Notes: a model not told the origin generated them from the letters alone. A stretch of DNA of 64,000 nt from Phycicoccus avicenniae_A (GCF_050496545.1 NZ_JBNVZV010000018.1:25071-89070); one strand, 5' to 3'. Shown: positions 32,603-41,817, counted from the first letter of the stretch. Translations and numbers: made by a program.

Positions 32603-34051
32603 GTGAGACGCGTCATGGTGGCCTCCACCGTGGCCGCCGTGCTCGTCGGGGTGGGCGGCTACGCCACCGCCGACGCCCTCGACGTCGTGCCCGGCATCCT
32701 CACCCTCGACCGTCCTGCAGGGGCGCCCCGCCCCGGCAGCGCGGCCGCGCAGGTCCCCGACCTCCTCCCGACGCCGGTGTCGCCCTCCCCGGCCTCGGCC
32801 GCCGCCGACGCGCCGGTCCCGACGGCCGAGGGGCTCGCCGCCGCGGTCGGTGGCGCCTCGCGCGACCCCGACCTCGCCAAGGGCCTCGGCATCAGCGTGC
32901 GCGACGGCGTGACCGGTGAGGTGCTCTGGTCACGGGCGGCCGGCACCCCGCGGCCCCCGGCCTCCACCGCGAAGCTGCTCGCGGCCCTGGCCGTCTCCTC
33001 GACCCTCGACCTCGGCGAGCGGGTGCCCACCACCGTCGTGGCGGCCCCCGGCTCCACCGAGCTCGTGCTCGTCGCGCGCGGCGACATGTTCCTCGCGCCC
33101 GGCGCCGGTGACCCGTCCGTCGTGGCCGGGCACGCGGGGCTGGCCGACCTCGCCGACCAGGTGGCGGCGGGGCTGCGGAAGGACGGGCGCACCCGCGTCG
33201 GGCTGCGCCTCGACCTCTCCTTCGCGCCCGGCCCGCTGGTCCCGCCCACGTGGAACCCCAACGACGTGCGCGACGGCTTCGCCGGTCCGGTCCTGATGAC
33301 CGGGCTCTCGACGCAGCGCGCGACCCCGGTGCGCCCGGCCCCGGCCCGGCCCGACGTCTCGGTCGCGACGACGATGGTGAAGCTCCTGGCGAAGCGCGGG
33401 GTGAGGGCCACCCTGCGGCCCGGTCGTACCTGGGCCACCCCCGCGCCGGCGGGCGCCGCCGAGCTCGGCCGCGTCGAGTCGGCCACCTACGGCGAGCTCC
33501 TCTCGCTCGCCCTCGACGAGTCCGACAACTCCCTCGCCGAGAGCCTGGTGCGCCAGGCCGCCGCCACCGCCGGCGAGCCGACCCGGGGCGCCGGCGACAA
33601 CGCGGCGTTCATCCGGGACCGGCTGGAGGCGGCGGCCGTGCCGACGGCGGGCATGGTGCTCAAGGACGCGAGCGGCCTCAGCCCCGGGCAGGCGGTGGCG
33701 CCGGCGACGCTCTCGGCGGTCCTCGGGCTGGCCGTCACCGGCGGGCCGGAGCAGCTCCGCGACGTGGTCGCCCGGCTCCCCGTCTCCGGCCTGTCCGGCA
33801 CCCTGCGCGGCCGCTTCGCCTCCAGCGCGACCCGCGACGTCCTCGGCGTACCCCGTGCCAAGACCGGCACGCTGCGCGCGGGCTCGGCGCTCGCGGGCAC
33901 CACGGTCGACGCCGACGGCCGGCCGCTCACCTTCGTCGTGCAGGTCAACGGCTTCCCGCGCACCTACGACGGCACGCTGCGCGCCCGCGCGGCGATGGAC
34001 CGCGTGGTCGCCGCCCTCACCCGGTGCGGCTGCGCGGGCACGGGCGGCTGA
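32603..34051 (+). CDS. dacB: D-alanyl-D-alanine carboxypeptidase/endopeptidase (peptidase S13, PBP4 type)
   Basis: 482 residues from GTG 32603 (AAGGGAG upstream). An N-terminal signal or anchor (VMVASTVAAVLVGVGGYATA) and a Pro/Ala-rich linker precede the catalytic domain. The three penicillin-binding motifs are present: SxxK as S121-TAK124, SDN at residues 307-309 in DESDNSLAE, and KTG at 420-422 in RAKTGTLRAGSALAG. It trims peptidoglycan stem peptides outside the membrane. It heads the dacB-DUF2342-tilS-hpt cluster common in actinobacteria. Confidence 0.93.
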   Translation: MRRVMVASTVAAVLVGVGGYATADALDVVPGILTLDRPAGAPRPGSAAAQVPDLLPTPVSPSPASAAADAPVPTAEGLAAAVGGASRDPDLAKGLGISVRDGVTGEVLWSRAAGTPRPPASTAKLLAALAVSSTLDLGERVPTTVVAAPGSTELVLVARGDMFLAPGAGDPSVVAGHAGLADLADQVAAGLRKDGRTRVGLRLDLSFAPGPLVPPTWNPNDVRDGFAGPVLMTGLSTQRATPVRPAPARPDVSVATTMVKLLAKRGVRATLRPGRTWATPAPAGAAELGRVESATYGELLSLALDESDNSLAESLVRQAAATAGEPTRGAGDNAAFIRDRLEAAAVPTAGMVLKDASGLSPGQAVAPATLSAVLGLAVTGGPEQLRDVVARLPVSGLSGTLRGRFASSATRDVLGVPRAKTGTLRAGSALAGTTVDADGRPLTFVVQVNGFPRTYDGTLRARAAMDRVVAALTRCGCAGTGG

Positions 34052-34072
34052 CCCGGATGAGAGGCTGAGCAC

Positions 34073-35113
34073 GTGGGATACGTCGACTGGGAGTTCGCGA
34101 AGACGACGGGCCGGACGCTCGTCCCGGCGGGGCCGGTGGTCTCGCCGGCCGAGGCGCGGGCGGAGGTCGAGGCGATCCGGGGTGCCGCCCGGGCCGCGCG
34201 CGGCCCGGTCGCCGACACCGCCCGGCTGCACACCCCGCCCGACGCGCCCGACGCGCTCGTCGTCGACCGCGCCACGTGGATCGCCGTCAACGTCGACTCG
34301 ATGTCGGCGCTCCTCGACCCCGCCGTCGACGCCATCGTCGAGAAGCGCGGGGTCGTGCCCGGCGCGGCCGCGCAGGTCGTCGGCGGCAAGGTCACCGGCG
34401 CCGAGGCGGGCGCGCTCCTCGCGTTCATGGCGAGCAAGGTGCTCGGTCAGTACGACATCGCCCCCGACGGCACCCCGTCGCTGCTCCTCGTCGCGCCGAA
34501 CCTGATGGCCACCGCGCGCGAGCTCGACGTCGACCCCGCCGACTTCCGCGCCTGGGTGTGCATGCACGAGGAGACCCACCGCGTGCAGTTCACGGCGAAC
34601 CCCTGGCTGCGCGAGCACCTCATCGGCCAGGTCCGCCACCTCGCCATCGACCTCGCCCCGGACCAGGAGCGGATCCAGGAGATCGCCTCGCGGGTCACCG
34701 AGCGGCTCCCCGAGCTGTTCTCCGAGGGCGGCACCGGCATCACCGAGCTCTTCGCCACCCCCGAGCAGCGCGAGCAGCTGGCCAGGGTCACCGCCGTGAT
34801 GTCCCTCCTCGAGGGCCACGCCGACGTCGTGATGGACGACGTCGGGCCGGCGCACATCCCGAGCGTGGCCGACATCCGCCGCAAGTTCGGCGAGCGGCGC
34901 CGCGGCGGCGGCGCCCCCGACCGGCTGCTCCGGCGGCTGCTCGGGCTCGAGGCGAAGATGCGGCAGTACAAGGACGGCGCGGCCTTCGTGCGCGGAGTGC
35001 AGGCCGAGGTGGGCGTCGACGGCTTCAACGCCGTCTGGACCTCTCCCGAGACGCTGCCGCTGCCCCAGGAGATCGCCGACCCCACCGCCTGGGTCCGTCG
35101 CGTCCACGCCTGA
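34073..35113 (+). CDS. Zinc-dependent metalloprotease-like protein (DUF2342, F420-associated family)
   Basis: 346 residues from GTG 34073. A zincin motif H165-EETH-169 lies in AWVCMHEETHRVQFTANPWL, with a distal acidic segment (MSLLEGHADVVMDDVG) that supplies the third ligand in this family. N-terminal VDWEFAKTTGRTLVPAGPVV and the GGKVTGAEAGALLAFMASKV segment are typical of DUF2342. Members lie next to tilS/hpt in actinobacteria and are often labelled F420 biosynthesis-associated without proof. The tilS start follows 4 nt after the stop, so it is co-transcribed. Confidence 0.88.
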   Translation: MGYVDWEFAKTTGRTLVPAGPVVSPAEARAEVEAIRGAARAARGPVADTARLHTPPDAPDALVVDRATWIAVNVDSMSALLDPAVDAIVEKRGVVPGAAAQVVGGKVTGAEAGALLAFMASKVLGQYDIAPDGTPSLLLVAPNLMATARELDVDPADFRAWVCMHEETHRVQFTANPWLREHLIGQVRHLAIDLAPDQERIQEIASRVTERLPELFSEGGTGITELFATPEQREQLARVTAVMSLLEGHADVVMDDVGPAHIPSVADIRRKFGERRRGGGAPDRLLRRLLGLEAKMRQYKDGAAFVRGVQAEVGVDGFNAVWTSPETLPLPQEIADPTAWVRRVHA

Positions 35114-35117
35114 CCCG

Positions 35118-36116
35118 ATGGGCCCGCGCGTGTGGGGCAGGCCGCACCCGGCCGTGGCCGCCGTGCGCTCGGCGGTGCGCGCGAGCCTCGCGGAGTGCGA
35201 CCCGGGCGACCTCGTCCTCGTCGCGTGCAGCGGGGGTGGTGACTCGATGGCCCTCGCCGACGCCGCGGCGTTCGAGGGCGAACGGGCCGGGGTGCGGGTC
35301 GGTGCCGTCGTCGTCGACCACGGGCTCCAGGAGGGCTCCGCGCAGGTCGCCCAGGACGCGGCGCGGGCCCTGCGGGGGATGGACCTGGACCCGGTCCACG
35401 TCGCGACGCCGTGGGTGCTGGCCGACGGCCCGGACGGCCTCGAGGCGATGGCCCGCGCCGCGCGCTACCGCGAGCTCGACACCGCCGCCGACCACCTCGG
35501 CGCCCGCCTCGTCCTCCTCGGCCACACCCGCGACGACCAGGCCGAGCAGGTCCTCCTCGGGCTGGCCCGCGGCTCCGGCGCCCGCAGCCTCGCCGGGATG
35601 CCCGCCGCCCGCGGCCGGTACCGCCGCCCGCTGCTCGCCGTCACCCGCGAGCAGACCCGCGCCGCCTGCACGGCCGAGGGCCTCCCGTGGTGGGAGGACC
35701 CGATGAACGAGGACCCCGCGTTCACCCGGGTGCGGGCCCGGCGCGCGCTGGCCGACCTCGAGGCCGACCTCGGGCCGGGCCTGGCCGCCGCCCTCGCCCG
35801 CAGCGCCGACCAGCTCCGCGAGGACGCCGACCACCTCGACGCGCTCGCCGACGACGCCGCCGCCGCCCTCGGCGACGGGCCGTGGGCCGCCGACGCCCTC
35901 GCCGCCCTGCCCCGCCCGGTCCGCACCCGCACCTGGCGCCGGCTCGCCGTCGCCGCCGGCGCCCCGGCGGGTCAGCTCTCGAGCCGGCACACCGACGCCT
36001 GCGACCGGCTCGTCACGGACTGGCACGGGCAGGGTGCCGTGCACCTCCCCGGTGGGCTCCGGGCCAGCCGGTCCGGTGGTCGGGTGTCCATCGCCCCCGC
36101 CGCTCGGGTTGAATAG
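35118..36116 (+). CDS. tilS: tRNA(Ile)-lysidine synthase
   Basis: 332 residues. The PP-loop ATP-pyrophosphatase motif is SGGGDS at residues 38-43. Further motifs are VVVDHGLQEGSAQVAQDAAR, the AMARAARYRELD region and GHTRDDQAEQVLLGLARGSG. It converts the wobble C of tRNA-Ile(CAU) to lysidine so that AUA is read as Ile; it is essential in most bacteria. The C-terminal domain is short, as usual in actinobacteria. It is followed by hpt, the conserved order. Confidence 0.94.
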   Translation: MGPRVWGRPHPAVAAVRSAVRASLAECDPGDLVLVACSGGGDSMALADAAAFEGERAGVRVGAVVVDHGLQEGSAQVAQDAARALRGMDLDPVHVATPWVLADGPDGLEAMARAARYRELDTAADHLGARLVLLGHTRDDQAEQVLLGLARGSGARSLAGMPAARGRYRRPLLAVTREQTRAACTAEGLPWWEDPMNEDPAFTRVRARRALADLEADLGPGLAAALARSADQLREDADHLDALADDAAAALGDGPWAADALAALPRPVRTRTWRRLAVAAGAPAGQLSSRHTDACDRLVTDWHGQGAVHLPGGLRASRSGGRVSIAPAARVE

Positions 36117-36153
36117 CACCGACCGCCCGCCCACCCCCGATCAGGGAGCCGCA

Positions 36154-36705
36154 GTGGACGCCGCCCACATGGGAGCAGACCTCGAGCACGTCCTCATCAC
36201 CGAGGAGGAGATCCTCGCCAAGCTCGACGAGCTGGCCGAGTTCATCGCGAAGGAGTACGAGGGCAAGGACCTCCTGCTCGTCGGCGTCCTCAAGGGGGCG
36301 GTCATGGTGATGGCCGACCTCATGCGCGCCCTGCCCCGCAGCGTCCCCGTCGACTGGATGGCCGTCTCGTCCTACGGCTCGGGCACCAAGAGCAGCGGCG
36401 TCGTGCGCATCCTCAAGGACCTCGACACCGACATCACCGGCCGGCACGTGCTGATCGTCGAGGACATCATCGACTCCGGGCTGACGCTGTCCTGGATCCG
36501 GTCCAACCTCGAGTCGCGCAGCCCCGCGTCGGTCGAGATCTGCACGCTCCTGCGCAAGCCGGACGCCGCCAAGGTCGAGGTCGACGTGCAGTGGGTCGGC
36601 TTCGACATCCCCAACGAGTTCGTCGTCGGCTACGGCCTGGACTACGCCGAGGACTACCGCGGCCTGCGCTGCGTCGGCACCCTCGCGCCGCACGTCTACA
36701 GCTGA
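36154..36705 (+). CDS. hpt: Hypoxanthine phosphoribosyltransferase
   Basis: 183 residues from GTG 36154 (AGGGAG about 6 nt upstream); a longer upstream frame overlaps tilS and is not needed. It salvages hypoxanthine (and guanine) to IMP or GMP with PRPP. The PRPP-binding loop is HVLIVEDIIDSGLTLSW at about residues 97-113; VGVLKGAVMVMADL and the base-binding end VGFDIPNEFVVGYGLDYAED are canonical. It lies between tilS and ftsH as in most actinobacteria. Confidence 0.95.
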   Translation: MDAAHMGADLEHVLITEEEILAKLDELAEFIAKEYEGKDLLLVGVLKGAVMVMADLMRALPRSVPVDWMAVSSYGSGTKSSGVVRILKDLDTDITGRHVLIVEDIIDSGLTLSWIRSNLESRSPASVEICTLLRKPDAAKVEVDVQWVGFDIPNEFVVGYGLDYAEDYRGLRCVGTLAPHVYS

Positions 36706-36742
36706 GGTCGGGCCGCCTCCCGTCGAACCCGGATTTCCCGGC

Positions 36743-36776
36743 GGAACACGAGCACCGACGGGCTCGTTGCTAGCGT
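36743..36776 (+). promoter_or_regulatory. Candidate ftsH promoter(s)
   Basis: GGAAC (36743-36747) and CGTT (36765-36768) are separated by 17 nt, the pattern of SigE-like ECF promoters. TAGCGT (36771-36776) is an overlapping housekeeping-type -10. Either would give a 5' UTR of about 70 nt that contains CCGGAG-GT-CTCCGG (36788-36801). Confidence 0.35.
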
Positions 36777-36851
36777 GTACCAGTCCGCCGGAGGTCTCCG
36801 GACGGGCCAGCGACGACGACCAGGAGGGTGGGGCCCGCGCCCCGCGACCAG

Positions 36852-38954
36852 ATGGACTTCAAACGCATTCTCCGGGCACCGGTGTTCTGGGTGCTCATCG
36901 CCCTCGTGCTCCTCCTCGCCGTCTTCACCCTCGGGGGCAACGGCGGCTACACGACGATCACGACGGCGCAGGCCGAGAAGCTCATCACCGACAAGAAGGT
37001 CGACAAGGCGGTGATGACCACCGACAACGTCATCAGCCTCGACCTCAAGTCCGGCCAGTCCTTCTCCGACCCCGAGGCGAAGATCTCCGGCGCCACGAAG
37101 GTGCGCGCCGAGTACGTCGACGCCCGCGCCGAGCAGCTCGTCCAGGAGCTCGACGCCAACGTGCCCGAGGGCTTCAACGACAAGGTCGAGGGCGACAGCG
37201 CCTTCTGGACCCTGTTCATCTCCTTCTTCCCGGTCCTCCTGCTCGTCGGCCTCTTCTGGTTCCTCATGAGCCAGGCCCAGGGCGGCGGCTCGCGGGTCAT
37301 GCAGTTCGGCAAGTCGCGCGCCAAGCTGGCCACGAAGGACACCCCGAAGGTCACCTTCGCCGACGTCGCCGGCGCCGACGAGGCCGTCGAGGAGCTCCAC
37401 GAGATCGTCGAGTTCCTCCGCGAGCCCGCCAAGTTCCTCGCGGTCGGCGCCAAGATCCCCAAGGGCGTCCTGCTCTACGGCCAGCCCGGTACGGGCAAGA
37501 CCCTCCTCGCGCGCGCCGTCGCCGGCGAGGCGGGCGTGCCGTTCTACTCGATCTCCGGCTCGGACTTCGTCGAGATGTTCGTCGGTGTCGGCGCCAGCCG
37601 CGTCCGCGACCTCTTCGAGCAGGCCAAGGCCAACGCGCCGGCCATCGTCTTCGTCGACGAGATCGACGCCGTCGGGCGCCACCGCGGCGCCGGCCTCGGT
37701 GGCGGGCACGACGAGCGCGAGCAGACCCTCAACCAGCTGCTCGTCGAGATGGACGGCTTCGACGTCAAGACCAACGTCATCCTCATCGCGGCCACGAACC
37801 GGCCCGACATCCTCGACCCCGCCCTGCTGCGCCCGGGCCGCTTCGACCGCCAGATCGCGGTCGAGAACCCCGACATGATCGGGCGGCACAAGATCCTCCA
37901 GGTGCACGGCCAGGGCAAGCCGATGGCCGCCGACGTCGACCTGCTCGCCGTCGCGCGCCGCACGCCCGGGATGACCGGTGCCGACCTCGCCAACGTCCTC
38001 AACGAGGCCGCGCTGCTCACGGCGCGCGGCGACAAGAAGCTCATCGACGACGAGGTCCTCGACGAGGCCATCGACCGCGTCATCGCCGGCCCGCAGAAGC
38101 GCACGCGCATCATGTCGGCCAAGGAGCGCAAGATCACCGCGTACCACGAGGGCGGTCACGCCCTGGTCGCCGCGGGGATGAACCACCTCGACCCCGTGAC
38201 GAAGGTGACGATCCTGCCGCGCGGGCGCGCCCTCGGCTACACGATGGTCATGCCCGTCGACGACAAGTACTCGACGACCCGCAACGAGATCCTCGACCAG
38301 CTGGCCTACGCGCTCGGCGGCCGGGTCGCGGAGGAGATCATCTTCCACGACCCCACCACCGGCGCCGCGAACGACATCGAGAAGGCCACCGCGATGGCCC
38401 GCAAGATGGTCACCGAGTTCGGCATGAGCGAGCGCGTCGGCGCGATCAAGCTCGGCCAGAGCCAGGGCGAGCCGTTCCTCGGCCGCGACATGGGCCACCA
38501 GCGCGACTACTCCGAGCAGGTCGCCGCCGTCGTCGACGAGGAGGTGCGCAAGCTCATCGACTCCGCGCACGACGAGGCGTGGCACGTCGTCAACGACAAC
38601 CGCGACCTCCTCGACCGCCTCGTCCTCGAGCTGCTCGAGAAGGAGACGCTCAACGCGGCCGAGCTCGCCGACCTGTTCCAGGACATCCACAAGCGCCCCC
38701 GGCGCCCGCTGTGGCTCTCCAGCGAGCACCGCACGCTGTCCGACATCCCGCCGGTCCTCACCCCGGCCGAGGAGGCCGCCCTCGCCGGGCGCGCCAACGG
38801 CTCCGGTGCCCCCGCCGGTGCGGTCGTGACGCCGGGCGACCCGGCCACCGAGGCGGCCATCGACGCCCGGGCGCAGGAGGGCGCGGGCCGCCCGAGCGAG
38901 CGCCCCGCCACCGAGACCGTCGAGGTGCCGGAGGGTGGGCGTGTCGAGCCGTGA
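36852..38954 (+). CDS. ftsH: ATP-dependent zinc metalloprotease FtsH
   Basis: 700 residues from ATG 36852; GTG 36828 in frame abuts AGGAGG and is less likely. Membrane-anchored AAA+ protease for quality control of membrane proteins. TM1 spans about residues 9-28, a short extracytoplasmic domain follows, and TM2 lies near 118-140 (FISFFPVLLLVGLFWFLMSQ). The AAA domain has Walker A GQPGTGKT (210-217), Walker B IVFVDEIDAVG and SRH ATNRPDILDPALLRPGRFDR. The protease site is H432-EGGH. The C-terminal tail is Ala/Gly/Pro-rich. It overlaps folE by 14 nt. Confidence 0.95.
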   Translation: MDFKRILRAPVFWVLIALVLLLAVFTLGGNGGYTTITTAQAEKLITDKKVDKAVMTTDNVISLDLKSGQSFSDPEAKISGATKVRAEYVDARAEQLVQELDANVPEGFNDKVEGDSAFWTLFISFFPVLLLVGLFWFLMSQAQGGGSRVMQFGKSRAKLATKDTPKVTFADVAGADEAVEELHEIVEFLREPAKFLAVGAKIPKGVLLYGQPGTGKTLLARAVAGEAGVPFYSISGSDFVEMFVGVGASRVRDLFEQAKANAPAIVFVDEIDAVGRHRGAGLGGGHDEREQTLNQLLVEMDGFDVKTNVILIAATNRPDILDPALLRPGRFDRQIAVENPDMIGRHKILQVHGQGKPMAADVDLLAVARRTPGMTGADLANVLNEAALLTARGDKKLIDDEVLDEAIDRVIAGPQKRTRIMSAKERKITAYHEGGHALVAAGMNHLDPVTKVTILPRGRALGYTMVMPVDDKYSTTRNEILDQLAYALGGRVAEEIIFHDPTTGAANDIEKATAMARKMVTEFGMSERVGAIKLGQSQGEPFLGRDMGHQRDYSEQVAAVVDEEVRKLIDSAHDEAWHVVNDNRDLLDRLVLELLEKETLNAAELADLFQDIHKRPRRPLWLSSEHRTLSDIPPVLTPAEEAALAGRANGSGAPAGAVVTPGDPATEAAIDARAQEGAGRPSERPATETVEVPEGGRVEP

Positions 38955-39555
38955 GCCGGACGGCGTCGTCGTGACGACGCGCCCTCCCGTGGACGTCCCG
39001 CGCGCCGAGGCCGCGGTCCGGGAGTTCCTCCTCGCCATCGGGGAGGACCCCGACCGCGAGGGTCTCCAGGAGACGCCGAAGCGGGTCGCCAAGGCCGCCC
39101 ACGAGCTGTACGCCGGCCTGTGGCAGGACGCCGCCGAGATCCTCAGCAAGACGTTCCCGATCGAGCACGAGGAGCTCGTCATCGTCCGGGACATCCCGAT
39201 GTACTCGACGTGCGAGCACCACCTGCTGCCCTTCCACGGCGTGGCGCACATCGGGTACATCCCGGGCCCGGACGGCACGGTGACCGGGCTGTCCAAGCTC
39301 GGCCGGCTCGTCGACGTCTACGCACGCCGGCCGCAGGTGCAGGAGCAGATCACCACGCAGGTCGCCGACGCGCTCGTCGAGCACCTCGGGGCGCAGGGCG
39401 TCATCGTCGTCGTCGAGGCCGAGCACCTCTGCATGTCGATGCGCGGTGTGCAGAAGCCGGGGTCGCGCACCATCACCTCGGCGGTGCGCGGCCAGCTGCG
39501 GGACCCGGCTACCCGGGCAGAGGCGATGTCGCTGCTGCTCGGCGGGAAGCGGTGA
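38941..39555 (+). CDS. folE: GTP cyclohydrolase I
   Basis: 204 residues from GTG 38941, with GGAGGG about 6 nt upstream inside the end of ftsH. First step of folate synthesis, GTP to dihydroneopterin triphosphate. Zinc ligands are C91 and H94 in STCEHHLLPFHG and C164 in EHLCMSMRGVQKPG. EDPDREGLQETPKRVAKA, TGLSKLGRLVDVYARRPQVQ and the C-terminal LLLGGKR are typical. Its stop overlaps the GTG of folP. Confidence 0.95.
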   Translation: MSSREPDGVVVTTRPPVDVPRAEAAVREFLLAIGEDPDREGLQETPKRVAKAAHELYAGLWQDAAEILSKTFPIEHEELVIVRDIPMYSTCEHHLLPFHGVAHIGYIPGPDGTVTGLSKLGRLVDVYARRPQVQEQITTQVADALVEHLGAQGVIVVVEAEHLCMSMRGVQKPGSRTITSAVRGQLRDPATRAEAMSLLLGGKR

Positions 39556-40400
39556 CGCAGGCCGCGGGTCTGCCCACCGGGCGGCCGGGACGCCCGGTCG
39601 TCATGGGCGTCGTCAACGTCACGCCCGACTCCTTCAGCGACGGCGGCGAGTGGTTCCAGCCCGAGGACGCCCTCGCCCACGGCCGGGCGCTGCGCGAGCA
39701 GGGTGCCGACGTCCTCGACGTCGGCGGCGAGTCCACCCGCCCGGGGGCCGAGCGGCCCTCCGAGGCCGAGGAGCTGCGCCGGGTGCTGCCCGTCGTCGAG
39801 GGGCTCTCCGCGCTCGGGCCGGTCTCCATCGACACGATGCGCGCCGCGGTCGCCGCGGCCGCGCTCGACGCCGGGGCCTCCCTCGTCAACGACGTCTCCG
39901 GCGGCCTCGCCGACCCCGAGATGGCGGCGCTGGTCGCCGAGCGGGGCGTCCCGTACGTCGCGATGCACTGGCGCGGCCACAGCCTGGGGATGCAGGACCG
40001 CGCGCACTACGCCGACGTCGTCGCCGACGTCTGCCGCGAGCTGGGGGAGCGGGCCGAGGCGCTGCTCGGGGCCGGCGTGCCCGCCGACCGGCTCGTCCTC
40101 GACCCCGGGTTCGGGTTCGCCAAGCTGGCGCACCACAACTGGGCGCTGCTGCGCGACCTCGAGGCCGTGCTCGGCCTCGGCTTCCCGGTGCTCGTGGGCA
40201 CCTCGCGCAAGAAGTTCCTCGGGCTCGTCGGGCGCGAGGGCGCCGCCGAGCGCACCCCGCTCGACCGCGACGTCGCCACCGCCGTCACCACCGCGCACGC
40301 CGCGCGGCACGGCGCGTGGGGCGTGCGGGTCCACGACGTCGTCGCGGCGGTGGACGCCCTCGACGTCGCCGCCGAGCTCGGGCCGGAGGGGCCCCGATGA
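39552..40400 (+). CDS. folP: Dihydropteroate synthase
   Basis: 282 residues from GTG 39552 (GTGA overlap with folE). It joins p-aminobenzoate to the pterin pyrophosphate and is the sulfonamide target. Motifs: VMGVVNVTPDSFSDGGEWF, DVGGESTRPGAERPSEAEEL, SIDTMRAAVAAAALDAGAS, VNDVSGG, LDPGFGFAKLAHHNW, VGTSRKKFLG. Loops 1 and 2 look intact. Co-transcribed with folE and the folB-folK fusion. Confidence 0.95.
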   Translation: MTQAAGLPTGRPGRPVVMGVVNVTPDSFSDGGEWFQPEDALAHGRALREQGADVLDVGGESTRPGAERPSEAEELRRVLPVVEGLSALGPVSIDTMRAAVAAAALDAGASLVNDVSGGLADPEMAALVAERGVPYVAMHWRGHSLGMQDRAHYADVVADVCRELGERAEALLGAGVPADRLVLDPGFGFAKLAHHNWALLRDLEAVLGLGFPVLVGTSRKKFLGLVGREGAAERTPLDRDVATAVTTAHAARHGAWGVRVHDVVAAVDALDVAAELGPEGPR

Positions 40401-41311
40401 GCGCCGCCGGCACCGCCCGCGACCGCATCGTCCTGCGCGGGGTGCGCGGGCGCGGGTTCCACGGCGTCTTCGAGCACGAGAAGCGCGACGGCCAGGACTT
40501 CGTCGTCGACGTCGAGCTGGCCGTCGACCTCGCCGCGCCGGGGGCCTCCGACGACCTCGCCGACACGGTCAACTACGGCGAGATCGGCGCGGCCGTGCTC
40601 GCCCGGATCGAGGGTGAGCCGTACGACCTCATCGAGCGGCTGGCCGACGTCATCGCCTCGGACGCGTTGTCGCACAGCGCCGTCGACGAGGTGACCGTGA
40701 TCGTGCACAAGCCGCAGGCGCCGGTCGGGGTCGCCTTCGAGGACGTCGAGGTGCGGGTCGTGCGGCGTCGCCCGCCGGTGGCGGCCGTCGTCGCCGTCGG
40801 GGCCAACCTGCCGTGGGGCGAGAGCTCCCCGGCCGAGACGCTCGCCGGGGCGGTCGAGGCGCTGAGCCACCACCCCGCGCTGTCGGTCGTCGCGCGCTCC
40901 GCGGTCGTCGAGTCCGATCCCGTGGGCGGGCCGGAGGGGCAGCCGGTGTACGTCAACGCCGTCGCGCTCGTGCGCACCTCCCTGTCGCCGGTCTCCCTGC
41001 TCCGCGAGCTGCACGCGGTCGAGGCGGCCTTCGACCGCGTGCGCGAGGTCCGGTGGGGCGCAAGGACGCTCGACCTCGACCTCGTGCAGTATGGCGACCC
41101 CGCGGCCGGGACGGACGTCGTCTCGTCGCGGCCGCACCTCACGCTGCCGCACCCCCGGGCCCACGAGCGGGCCTTCGTCCTCGTGCCGTGGCTCGACGCC
41201 GACTCCGGGGCTCTGCTGCGTGTCGGTGACGACCTCCGGCCGGTCTCCGAGCTCGTGGAGACGGTCGACACCTCCGGTGTGCGCCCGTCCGTCCAGGAGG
41301 AGTCCCGGTGA
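40397..41311 (+). CDS. folBK: Bifunctional dihydroneopterin aldolase / HPPK (FolB-FolK fusion)
   Basis: 304 residues from ATG 40397 (ATGA overlap with folP). Residues 8-120 are FolB: IVLRGVRGRGFHGVFEHEKR, VNYGEIGAAV, a DLIERLADVI helix and VIVHKPQAPVG. Residues about 125-285 are FolK: VVAVGANLPWG, SAVVESDPVGGPEGQPVYVN, LHAVEAAFDRVREVRWGART, LDLDLVQYGD, LPHPRAHERAFVLVPW. In many bacteria these are two genes; the fusion has no stop or frameshift between halves and is found in several actinobacteria. It catalyses the aldolase and pyrophosphokinase steps before FolP. Confidence 0.94.
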   Translation: MSAAGTARDRIVLRGVRGRGFHGVFEHEKRDGQDFVVDVELAVDLAAPGASDDLADTVNYGEIGAAVLARIEGEPYDLIERLADVIASDALSHSAVDEVTVIVHKPQAPVGVAFEDVEVRVVRRRPPVAAVVAVGANLPWGESSPAETLAGAVEALSHHPALSVVARSAVVESDPVGGPEGQPVYVNAVALVRTSLSPVSLLRELHAVEAAFDRVREVRWGARTLDLDLVQYGDPAAGTDVVSSRPHLTLPHPRAHERAFVLVPWLDADSGALLRVGDDLRPVSELVETVDTSGVRPSVQEESR

Positions 41312-41787
41312 ACCGCAACGGTGTCCGCGTCCCCGTGCTCCTCGGCGCCGCCCTCGTGACGACCGTGCTGGGCTTCCTCGTGGCGATGGTGGTCACCCGC
41401 GACGGCACCCTCCTCCAGCGTCCGCCGTGGGTCGCGATGCTGCTGCTCGTCGTCATGGGCGGCCTCGTGGTGTGGATCGCCCGGCCGGTCCGGGCCCACC
41501 TGCGCAGCGGCCGTCGGACCTCCGTCGACGCCCTGCGCGCCGCCCGCACCGTCGTGCTCGCCCAGGCCGCCGCGCTCACCGGGGCCGCCGCCACGGGCTG
41601 GTACCTCGGCCAGCTGCTCGTCCTCCTCACCGACCTGTCCCTCGTCGCGAACCGCGAGCGGCTCCTGTCCTTCGCGCTGGCGCTCCTCGCGTCGGTGCTG
41701 CTCTCCGTCGCCGGGATGGTCGCGCAGGCGTGGTGCCGCATCGACGAGGACGACGAGGAGCGTCCGGGGATCGACGACGACGCCTGA
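41308..41787 (+). CDS. DUF3180 membrane protein
   Basis: 159 residues from GTG 41308 (AGGAGGA upstream; GTGA overlap with folBK). Four hydrophobic helices: VPVLLGAALVTTVLGFLVAM, WVAMLLLVVMGGLVVWIARP, VVLAQAAALTGAAATGWYLG and FALALLASVLLSVAGMVAQA, with an acidic cytoplasmic end. DUF3180 follows folK in most actinobacteria, and its role is unknown. The LAQAAALTGAAATGWYLGQL region is its conserved core. Confidence 0.88.
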   Translation: MNRNGVRVPVLLGAALVTTVLGFLVAMVVTRDGTLLQRPPWVAMLLLVVMGGLVVWIARPVRAHLRSGRRTSVDALRAARTVVLAQAAALTGAAATGWYLGQLLVLLTDLSLVANRERLLSFALALLASVLLSVAGMVAQAWCRIDEDDEERPGIDDDA

Positions 41788-41817
41788 GGGCCTCGGCTCC
41801 GACCTGACCGCCCCGTG

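Noticed and set aside
36034..36153. Extended hpt start overlapping the end of tilS
   Set aside because: The added residues are low-complexity and out of family; GTG 36154 has a good ribosome site and gives the normal length.
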